64,000 nt of DNA from Biomphalaria glabrata (taxonomy: Eukaryota; Mollusca; Gastropoda; Planorbidae), in contig NC_074719.1 in NCBI RefSeq assembly GCF_947242115.1, positions 42,180,349 to 42,244,348 of the forward strand, read 5' to 3'. Below the pieces are notes generated by a model that was not told where the DNA came from, did not search any database, and worked only from the letters and a program-made list of their open reading frames with translations. Shown here one piece after another: positions 55,862-64,000 of this stretch. Position 1 is the first letter of the stretch. Each line of letters opens with the position of its first letter. A program made the position numbers and the translations under genes.

Positions 55862-56186
55862 TCATAACCATAGACATAAATAAATATAGACTGGCCGGTT
55901 AAAGAGTTTTATGAAACGAAAATTTGTGACTTGCAATTTTGTGTACTTTATTATACAGCATTTATGAGCAGTATAAAAGTTAAGTATTCATATCTATTTC
56001 AGCCATACACCAATATATATTGTAAATAAGGAGGCAGTGTAGTTTTGTTTAATCTCTAGGAATGAAGATCATGCGATTTTTCATAATTCGGAAAACCGAA
56101 TACAATAGATATACATGTTTTCAAGTTACATGAAGTTACTTCCTTCGGCCAGTCTATATTTATTGATGTCTATTGTCATAACACAA
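55862..56186. repeat. Inverted repeat (fold-back element candidate)
   Basis: The left arm ATAGACATAAATAAATATAG then ACTGGCCG (about 55871-55898) is mirrored by CGGCCAGTCTATATTTATTG, ATGTCTATTG at 56155-56184. About 250 bases lie between the arms. No target duplication identified. Confidence 0.65.
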
Positions 56187-56194
56187 TGGAAGTT

Positions 56195-56530
56195 CTAAAA
56201 GTTTGTCTTTCTTCTTCTTCTTCCTCGTTCTCATTGTTATGTTGGAGTGTTCATATGACTAGACCAATACATGAGATGAACTGCGCAGTGGTTTCCAAAT
56301 CAGGGAGCTCTCCATATAGTTTTCTTTCTATTGGGGTGATTCGGGGCCAGTGTCTTGTATGGGCCTCATGGTAAAGAGAACAGTTTTGAAGGACCTGGTT
56401 AGCATTCTCTGGTGACACCCTACATGGGAAGATTTCTATGGTTCCAATTATGAGTGTCTGGTACATATATTGTCTCATTCTGTAAAAGTTTGTCAATGTG
56501 ATAGTTCAAGAGTACAAACTATTTGCAATG
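56195..56530 (-). mobile_element. Jockey-like LINE 3' coding end, inverted
   Basis: Minus strand: FYRMRQYMYQTLIIGTIEIF, PCRVSPENANQVLQNCSLYH, RKLYGELPDLETTAQFISCI, GLVI. Same family as 38330 and 50720, open over 81 codons. Confidence 0.88.
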
Positions 56531-56675
56531 TGGCAAAGGACTTTGATAACATCGCTAATGTTCTTATCTAATCGTAGCTTATGCTTAACTTGCTCATCAC
56601 TTGCAGCAAAACACCAGACTAGCGAAATTTAAAAAAAAATATATGAAAAATATATTTGTCCACAATTCCATTCTT

Positions 56676-56920
56676 GGTGGAGGGGGGGGGGGGTTAGTTA
56701 AGTGCTTGTCTTCCGAACCTGGGATCCTGTGTTCAAATCATGGGGAAATTGGAATTTTGAATTCCGGGATCGTTAGGGCGCCCCCGTGTACCTAACTAAT
56801 GGAGAAAAGTGGAGAAAGTAAAGGCGGTTAGTTGTTGTGCTGACAACATGACACCCCTCGTTAACTGTTGGACACTGCACTTAACATCAACTGCTCTGAA
56901 AGGTCTGAAATGGAAACTTT
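56676..56920 (+). mobile_element. SINE family A, diverged
   Basis: GCTTGTCTTCCGAACC, TGTTCAAATCATGGGGAAAT, AAAGGCGGTTAGTTGTTGTG, GAAAGGTCTGAAATGGAAAC follow the family order; the head is replaced by a poly-G run. Confidence 0.8.
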
Positions 56921-57319
56921 TAATGACGATTCCATGATGTTGTTTGGACTTGCATTACTTCCTGATCATCTAGGACAGCTGGGGTGTATATTATTCAAGT
57001 TATAATCTTACTTGTTTGATTAGTGTTGGATAAAAAAAGAAATCAAATAAAAAAAAATAGCAGTAGTCCTGCAGTATTGATGTTCCTACCATAGAAACTA
57101 AACCTATTGTGTGCATGATGTTCCCCTATTCCAGTGTTTCCCAAACGTTTGGCATATGTGTACCCCACCTTTAAGTTTCATATCTATGAGTACCCCTTCC
57201 ACATAAAAAAAAATTGGATTGACTATAACTAACTTCCAATAAAAGATTCGACTAGTGGGCTTAATTAGTGCTTATATTGTTTACTTGTTTCACCAATAAC
57301 TTAAAACATAATATCAATT

Positions 57320-58440
57320 TATTACCTATGGCCTCCTTCAGTCGCGAAGCGACTATGGATCATCTCGGCGAGATGAATGCCTGGGTGTAAGGGAACTCTG
57401 GGGTTGAGTTCTTTACTACATACATATGGCTCGATAATCTAGGGTATGATTCTCACCTGCAGACCTTAACAGGTATAAATATTACAAAGTATCACTCAAC
57501 GAAGGAGTATAAAATTAGTATTTATTTACAGCCCACAGCAAGTACACATATAATAAATTGAATGCATAGTCATTAATAACTGAGATACTAAAACGTGCCC
57601 AACGGACATACTACAGGGCGCTTAGACTAGATTCATTGAACAAAAGGCTATCAATGCCTTACATACTATACCCACAAATAGTCAGTTCTCATACATAACA
57701 ATGAATAGAAATATAAGTTATAACATCTCCTTACGCTAGGCATAAAACTGGTAAATACAACACAAGCACCCTACTCAGACCAGGTCAGCTCTCCAACTGC
57801 TAGACTGACCGCTAGAAACCTAATTGCCCCCCCCCCCCCCCCCTTGAAAATCCCGTGATAAAAACAATTCACACACCAACCAATAAAATAAACAAACACA
57901 CACACAATCTCACATCTTACACCCCCCCGCTCTTGACACATACATCAATAACAGTTGTGGTTGGAATGATGTCGCCCACACATCAGTTCCCCCCTCTCCA
58001 CGCAGCTGATGTATCCAAAGGAACCTCAGTGCCGATACAGTTTGGGTCAGTGGTTCTGCCAGAGGGTAGCACTGGGTGCTGCAAACTGCCTTAGGGTCGC
58101 CAGAGTTTTCCTTCTCTTAGGTGGGTAGCTAGCCATGGCTAACGAGCCCCTCCTGCCCGAAGCTTACTGGCTAAGGCGCCAGTTACTCGCCTTTGCCCCT
58201 TCTCCTGTTAGTGAAAACAGTTCAGCCGGACTCAATATCTGAGCCACACGTGAAGGCCAGGAGTTGGACTGGTTGTCAGAGGCTATTTGAGACTCATGCC
58301 ATTAGGAAGCATTTTATAGGTAGTGGAGTGCTTACATCCATTACCACTTCCGGCAATGACAACCTTGCGGAACCATCAATTTATCAAGGTATTAAAAAGG
58401 GGGACGTGTCGGCGGGAGTCCTAAAATCCTTGTCATGAAC
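57320..58440 (+). repeat. Dispersed repeat family E, longest copy
   Basis: Begins GGCCTCCTTCAGTCGCGAAG, CGACTATGGATCATCTCGGC. After about 600 bases come TGTCGCCCACACATCAGTTC, CAGCTGATGTATCCAAAGGA and GCTAACGAGCCCCTCCTGCC, ending in GGGAGTCCTAAAATCCTTGT. Partial copies lie at 2960-3310 and 33120-33350. Open frames at 57855-58438 have no family resemblance. Confidence 0.6.
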
Positions 58441-58587
58441 GTTGTAGAAATTATTCTTAACATTCCAATAATAAAAATGTAATTTAAATCTATTATATTA
58501 TTTATTAGAAATTAAAACTTATTAACTGAATATAATAAGTGGGTATTTAAAAAATCAGCATACTTAATGGGGTGCTTTACGTGGTAA

Positions 58588-58845
58588 ATTAAGTTCCCCT
58601 TTCAGTGCTTGAAGTGCAAAGGGTAGATGATGTAAAGGTCATCTTTTTCTATGACCTATGGTTAACGAGGCTGTCATGGGTCCAGTAGAACTATCAACCG
58701 CCTCTACTTTTCCCCAACTAATGTCGCGTACCTAGAGGCGCTCTAAAGATCCTGAAAGTAAAAATCCCAGTCTACACCAGGTTTTGAACACCGGATCCCC
58801 CGGTTTGTAAGTCAAGCGCTTTACCGCTCAGCCACCGCGCCTCAG
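58588..58845 (-). mobile_element. SINE family A
   Basis: Minus strand: GAGGCGCGGTGGCTGAGCGG, TAAAGCGCTTGACTTACAAA, then body and GAAAGGGGAACTTAATTTAC. Confidence 0.9.
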
Positions 58846-58917
58846 GTGCATCACCTGCCCACTTTAAACCTCTCCCTTACTCTGGGGGGTACGCGAAACC
58901 TAGTTTGGGAAACACTG

Positions 58918-59652
58918 CCCTAGGCTAAGAAACTTTCGTTACAATAAGATATCAAATAACGTGAATACAAATCTGTGTCATGAGTTCGCTATATCCATTA
59001 TAATACGACTAGTACAGTGTCAAAACTCATTATGTTGACAATTTACGATGCGGACTTTTATAATTGTTTTTAACGTCAAAAGTCCGCAGTTTTACGGTAT
59101 AAATTGGAGCAGAATACCGGCATAATTTATCCTGGGGCATCCAATCGCCAAAGCTTTAAGGTAATAAGGTAAGATTACTTTGATAATATCCATGACAATC
59201 CATCACTTTCCTCACATGTTAATTATATATGTCGTCTAAAATTAAATATTGCTTTCTTTTTACAAATTTCCTAAAACGCATATTTAGGTTTAGCAATGCC
59301 AATCAAATGCATTTGCAACAAGGTTACTAAGACAGTTTGTGTGGAAACACAAACTTAGAATCGGCTACCGAAGTGGGCCACTGAGGCAAGAATAAAGAAA
59401 AATATGAGATTTGTACGTTTCGAAAATGTTGCCGAAAATATTGTATTGTTAGACTGATGGACGACATGATACCACATGATACAGAGATATATTAATTATG
59501 TATATATATATATATATAATATATATATATATCTATATATTCAAATGTATATTCAATGAAATGATTGTTATGGAGATGTTATGGTTCAATGTTATGGAGA
59601 TGTTATGGTTCAATGTGTACCTGGCTTAATTAATGTTATGCAATAATATCTT
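58918..59652. other. Intergenic, no supported gene
   Basis: AT-rich with an AT microsatellite at about 59496-59535 and a short duplicated GTTATGGAGATGTTATGG at 59570-59610. Confidence 0.5.
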
Positions 59653-60437
59653 AATATAATCAGGGGCGTAACTAGGGATTTGGGGGCCCGGGGGGATTGA
59701 CCTCTTTGGGGGCCCCTTGCATTTTGACATTCGACATATGACATGGAATAATGTACGCAAAAATATATAAGCCCCAAATCAAATTGGTTCAGTATATCAG
59801 TAAACTTAACAAAAAGTAATCAAGACTCTTTTAATGAATAAAAGCTTTGTTTATTAGTTAAATAATGCACAAGTGACAAATCTCAATTGATATCGCTTCA
59901 CGTCGTGCATTCTGTGCATCAAAGACATCTATAACATCAACTACATCGATACTTTCTAGTATTAGTGACTTCACTGACATTAAAGCCATGATAAGCCTTT
60001 CTTGTGTCATTGTGCTCCTGAGATAGCTTTTGATGAACTTAAGCTTTGAGAATGATCTCTCACATGACGTAATGGAAGTGGCCTGAGTTAGCAGTATTCG
60101 GAGGAGGTTGCAAAGTTTGAGCACACGTAATTACCATATGAAGTCTGTTTCCTCAATATGTCTATTGGTGATTGTATTACTGGTTTGTTGATGAAAAGTG
60201 CTCGTGCATCAATGACATCATACAAACAGGAAAAGTAGCACAGTTTGTCATAAGCGGGTCTTCATCTAACAGGTGTCTTGGTTCAAGAAGAAACCCAAGG
60301 TATCCATTTTCTTTCCAGCCTTTGGAATCTGCCCTTCATCTCCATATGAAATCTGTCCAGCACTTCTGTCGCAACACGTTTGAATTGTAGTTCTATTGAC
60401 AGTCCTACATTAGAACTCAACTTTCCATCAAGTCTTT

Positions 60438-60648
60438 TCTTTCTTCTATAGCTTTTATATAGCGTTACTTTAATGCTTATAGCATGCTCAGAGCGCTTTG
60501 GTCCAATCTAGGAGTTGGTTTTCCGTTCTGCCTTTAGTAAACGCAACTCTGCCCGAGTCGGGTGTCGAACCTCGAGTCCCCTTCTAGGTAGCCAAGACAA
60601 GCCAAGTTCAAGCGCACTTAGCCTCTCGACCACGCTTCCCACAGGGAT
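60438..60648 (-). mobile_element. SINE family C nested in the hAT
   Basis: Minus strand: GTGGGAAGCGTGGTCGAGAG, GCTAAGTGCGCTTGAACTTG, B box GAGGTTCGACACCCGACTCG, and CAAAGCGCTCTGAGCATGCT. Best copy of family C. Confidence 0.88.
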
Positions 60649-60864
60649 AGTATTCACTACCTTTTTTTGCTTTTTTGATGGATTGGGTTTTTGTCAGTTT
60701 CTCATCATTTTGCAGAAAGCATGAAAGGGTACTAATATCTTTAGCAGCTTTCCATATATGCAGTCCAGACTTTTGTAGTTTCTTCCGAACTATATTAATT
60801 GGGAGCAAGAGCTTTGACCAGAATTCAAGATAAGCAAAAAATTCTTAATTTCCCACTGCATGAA

Positions 60865-62030
60865 GAAGATTCTGTCCTAATATTATATGGCATTACGTCA
60901 TTGTTGGTTGTTTATGTTTTGTGCGCAAGCAAAAGGATTCAGAGCATACAAAAGTGGGAAAGATCCATATCTCGTTATGCTCGAGTATAGAAATACTCCG
61001 ATAAGTGGACTACCGTATTCACCATCACAACTGCTGACGAGTAGAAGACTCAGGGAATCATTCGAACTGATCCCAAACTATTGAAACCATTGGTAGCTGA
61101 AAATGCAGAGACATTACTCAACGAACGACAGATGAAAAGCAAAGTGAAATACAATGCAAAAGCAAGACTACCTAAAGATTATTCTGTCGGAGAGTTTGTC
61201 TAGGTCAAACATGGCAGAAAGCAGTTGTCATAAAAAACATTCAGCACCCAGATCTTACATCATAAAGACAAACGGAAAAACATACAGAAGAAATCAACGC
61301 TTTTTGAATAAGAGTTTCGATGAAGACATCTCTGGGTACTATGATACCGATGGAGACAATGAACTGCAAACTGTTGGAACAAACGAAACAGACAGTTATA
61401 GACCAACGTCTAGAGAACTTGTTGTGCCAGTCAAGACAACCAGAAGTGGACGAATTGTTAAAGTTCCTAGTAGACAGGGCCGGCCTTAGGCCACTGCAGC
61501 CTATGCGGTCGCAGTGGGCCCCGCGCTTTCATAGGACACGCGCTAATTCTAAGTGTACATTATTAAATTAAACCATTATAATGTATATAAAATAACAGGG
61601 TTTTCGTGACCTCCTGATTTTCCAGGGCCTCCAGGAAATCTCATGAAAAGGCAAAATATACGATAAAGTCCTGAACTTTTTTAAAATTTATTCAAATCTC
61701 CTGAAGAATAGACGAAATTGACATTTTGGGGTGCCAATAAATAAAAAGTGGCATTTCGAGCTTTCATTTGATAAAAATGTATTGCAAAGACGAAAGTGGC
61801 CTATTTTCTAATTCAAAAAAAATAATATTGACATTATGCTCATCCCTACCCAGACTAGGCCCCGCGCGATCAGTTTTGCATAGGGCCCCCAAATGGTAGA
61901 TATCACTCTTAAGAACTTTAAAAGGAAGGGTGTGATAATAACTTCAAAAGGAAGGATGTGCTAATATTATATGATATTACGTTATTGTTTGTTGTTTGTG
62001 TTTTGTGCGAAAGCAAAAGGATTAGATGGA
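60865..62030 (+). mobile_element. Ty3/Gypsy-type LTR retroelement remnant (fossil)
   Basis: A short integrase-region piece of Gypsy type is recognisable at about 60920-61200 (K-S-G-K-D-P-Y, L-E-Y-R-N-T-P motifs). At 60868-60935 and 61951-62020 lie similar stretches of about 65 bases that may be LTR pieces. It is an old, partial and multiply broken copy without gag, protease or RT. A non-autonomous DNA element sits inside it at 61475-61897, and the whole lies in the hAT at 59661-62574. Confidence 0.65.
61475..61897 (+). mobile_element. hAT-type non-autonomous element inside the LTR fossil
   Basis: Begins CAGGGCCGGCCTTAGG. The body (CGCAGTGGGCCCCGCGC, TGACATTTTGGGGTGCCAAT) matches the hAT relic at 13752-14222, and the right part (GCATAGGGCCCCCAAATGG) matches the end at 11296-11365 minus its last dozen bases. 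The right terminus is therefore truncated. Confidence 0.75.
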
Positions 62031-62582
62031 AATAAAAATAGAGTTTCCATTGGATTGGTGAAAGATGAATAGAGGGGTAATAACTCGAGTGTGAAGTTTA
62101 ATTCTGAAATTATAGACGCCAAACCCGAATAATGAACTATTCTTGCATAATTAAGAATAACTTTTGGATCTGTTATACTCGATTCTGTAAATTTTGCTTC
62201 AAGGTTAATTAGTGTAGCCATAAAATACTCGCCATTTAGATCTATTATTAGTAAAGGTAACAAGATACCTGGAATTCGCTGTATATCATGCAGTTTTATT
62301 CGTGGCAACAAAGTTTAAAATGTAAAACTAACTTTAAAAAAAACTTATATTTTTAAAATGTCAACAAAGTCAACGTACTGATAGACCTAGACCTAGTCTT
62401 TGTGATAAATTTTTAATCCATAAATGTTGAAAAAAAAGACACCCGTTGACACTATTTGTCAATCAAATATATTAATTTATGTATTTACAAATAAATTTCG
62501 GACACCCATTTGGGGGCCCCCGGGGGGATTTTAAATTTCTCCCCCCTCCCCCCCCCCCCTTAGTTACGCCACTGAATATAAT

Positions 62583-63448
62583 ATATGGTTAACGTTAGGA
62601 TTTTTAAAAATTTAGCAATAGTGGGCGCTGAGTAGGCAATGTTAATTTAGTATAAATAGTGAATAGTTTTAAAAAGGGTGTATTCTTATGATAACAAATT
62701 GCTAGCATATTTGATTTTAAAAATAAAACGTTTCGCTTAAAAAAAATGAAAACGTAGTCTTTGCACCAGAATTAAAGAACAGAAATATTATAAAATGGGA
62801 ATTTCAGTATCTTTTCTAGCTTTTGCGATCTAAACGGGACGGACAGAAATACAGACAGACCACATAATGTTAAAACATAAGTTTTTTTTTCTTTAAATAC
62901 TTTAAAGTTGGTAATATCATTGTACCACCAGAACAGGAAATCGCCGGGCGGTTGGTGTATTACATTTAAACAGCATCACTTAATTTAAATTTTAATAAAA
63001 TTGTTAGTTTTAAGATCAAATTGTATTTAAATATTAAACCTTATAAACGCTACTTGCACGGGTAAACGTATACAATCTCTTTTGCATACACTATAAAGGA
63101 TGCATCCGATTTTTTTTTTTATACTTACAATTTGCCAGATGTAATGATTTGTGTGATATTCTCTAGACTTACATATCTATCTATCTTTGATCATTTATTT
63201 GAGGAATAGAAATAAATTTGGAGTTTTATCCCCCACTCTACCCCAGCTAAGAAACATAAAAATAAAGAAAAAAATACTTTAAAACAAAAAGACAATAACT
63301 TCTTTATACAACTTATAGAGCGATTATTTTGCTCTTTATAGCTAATGACCATTTAGAAATTTAGAAAAATGTAATATTTGTTTTACCCCGCACAATTACC
63401 TACCCTTTGCCCACCCAGAAAATTCCTCTCTGAAAGTGTGGTTTGAAT

Positions 63449-63450
<2 letters not shown>
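62583..63450. other. Intergenic, no supported gene
   Basis: AT-rich; a family D-like GACAGACAG scrap near 62830-62860; nothing else recognised. Confidence 0.5.
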
Positions 63451-63483
<33 letters not shown>

Positions 63484-63509
63484 TTACAGATTAAAATCCA
63501 CTGCTAATC

Positions 63510-63593
63510 ATGGTCCTTAAAGGCTTTGCTTTTCTGTTGTGTTTGTTTTGTGTGGCTTGTCAGTCTAATGAAGTAGATTTTCCATCAAGTCAG
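63510..63593 (+). CDS. Signal-peptide exon of an unidentified secreted protein, partial
   Basis: After a good acceptor (ATTTATTTACAG ending at 63489), ATG at 63510 opens a 28-codon exon ending in a donor (TCAG then GTAAAA at 63594), phase 0. It encodes [20 protein letters not shown] followed by EVDFPSSQ, a typical signal peptide with cleavage near VACQS. Everything else lies off the right edge, past a large microsatellite in the intron. Family unknown. Confidence 0.55.
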
Positions 63594-63619
63594 GTAAAAA
63601 AAAAGTGTTATTGCTGCGA

Positions 63620-63706
<87 letters not shown>

Positions 63707-63800
63707 TTGTCTGTCAGTCTATGTATCTATCTATCATCTATCAATCTCTCTCTCTGTCTCTATCTATCTATCTGTCTGTCTGTCTGTCTGTTTGTTTCTA
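63620..63800. repeat. (ATCT)n / (GTCT)n microsatellite
   Basis: About 25 ATCT units followed by mixed CTCT, ATCT and GTCT units, intronic to the signal-peptide exon. Confidence 0.95.
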
Positions 63801-63837
63801 AGTGGCTAAATTTAGGACATATTATTAAATAGCTTTA

Positions 63838-64000
63838 AACTCTCCTTCTCTCTCTCCTTCTCTCTTTCTCCTTCTCTCTCTCTGTCCTCTCTCTCCTTCT
63901 CCATTTTCTTCTCTCTCTCCTTCTCTCTCTCCTTCTCCATTTTCTTCTCTCTCTCCTTCTCTCTCTCCTTCTCCATTTTCTTCTCTCTCTCCTTCTCCAT
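63838..64000. repeat. CT-rich minisatellite
   Basis: CTCTCTCTCCTTCT and CCATTTTCTT blocks alternate to the window end; the Lys/Glu/Arg open frame on the minus strand is a by-product. Confidence 0.9.

Larger units (their letters stand above)
57132..58917. mobile_element. hAT-like element containing family E repeat and a SINE
   Basis: Ends CAGTGTTTCCCAAACG and (inverted) CAGTGTTTCCCAAACTAG, followed on both sides by a TACCCC-containing part. Flanks CCCTATTC and CCCTAGGC agree at six of eight positions. No transposase is seen; the interior carries family E (57320-58440) and an inverted SINE A (58588-58845). Confidence 0.75.
59661..62574 (-). mobile_element. hAT transposon, complete ends, perfect 8-base target duplication, decayed
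   Basis: Ends CAGGGGCGTAACTAGGG and (inverted) CAGTGGCGTAACTAAGG, each followed by GC-rich runs (GGGGGCCC). Flanked by AATATAAT at 59653-59660 and 62575-62582. The minus strand at 60124-59858 encodes the hAT C-terminal dimerisation domain (LTQATSITSCERSFSKLKFI, KSYLRSTMTQERLIMALMSV). Most of the transposase is missing, displaced by a SINE, an LTR fossil and another hAT-type element. Confidence 0.93.

Noticed and set aside
58193-58438. 81-codon ORF
   Set aside because: It is part of dispersed repeat family E with no conserved frame among copies.
63812-64000. Lys/Glu/Arg-rich ORF on the minus strand
   Set aside because: It is the CT-rich minisatellite read on the other strand.

Overview
The window looks like nuclear DNA of a heterobranch (pulmonate-like) gastropod snail, possibly a planorbid. 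The grounds are AT-rich, gene-poor sequence with spliced genes, an intronless-coding GPCR of the gastropod chemosensory type, several tRNA-derived SINE families, many decayed LINEs, and hAT and TTAA-type DNA elements. TTAGGG-like telomeric motifs occur inside one element. The species call is inference; no organelle or bacterial genes are seen.

Supported host genes are few. (1) 1949-2125 (-): signal-peptide exon plus the start of a DOMON-like domain, as in DBH-like/MOXD1 copper monooxygenases; the rest lies off the left edge. (2) 11802-13467 (+): two-exon IFI27/ISG12 (Ifi-6-16) family gene. (3) 15920-19226 (-) and (4) 26065-28166 (-): two paralogous two-exon genes for chymotrypsin-fold protease-like proteins with His/Asp/Ser triad candidates and a shared C-terminus (N-[FY]-S-G-L-A-W). 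Their exon structures were worked out here: both have a phase-1 intron. (5) 40296-42207 (+): second IFI27-like gene with the same phase-1 split. (6) 45628-46686 (-): class A GPCR of the gastropod chemosensory type. (7) 63510-63593 (+): a signal-peptide exon running off the right edge.

Nearly everything else is repeats. LINE fragments lie at about 0-1, 3.5-4.2, 6.4-6.8, 9.1-10, 15.3-15.6, 21-22.7, 29-30.6, 38.3-40, 42.3-43.5, 48-51, 53.4-53.7 and 55.2-56.5 kb. Three tRNA-derived SINE families are scattered throughout. Several hAT-like elements have ends defined here by target-site duplications: 34735-37177 (CATCCGTG), 41190-41698 (CTACCAGC), 45363-45561 (CCATAGAT) and 59661-62574 (AATATAAT). 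Some are nested. TTAA-flanked MITEs and many minisatellites complete the picture. A broken Ty3/Gypsy-type LTR fossil sits inside the 59.7-62.6 kb hAT.

The most interesting layout is 11.8-42.2 kb: two IFI27-like genes bracket two protease-like genes, all split by one phase-1 intron. Whether they act together (for example in immunity) cannot be told from sequence. Two oddities stand out. The first coding exon of protease gene 1 lies between a pair of hAT-like terminal inverted repeats. A 99-base (33-codon) repeat inside the intron of protease gene 2 begins with a phase-compatible splice acceptor.
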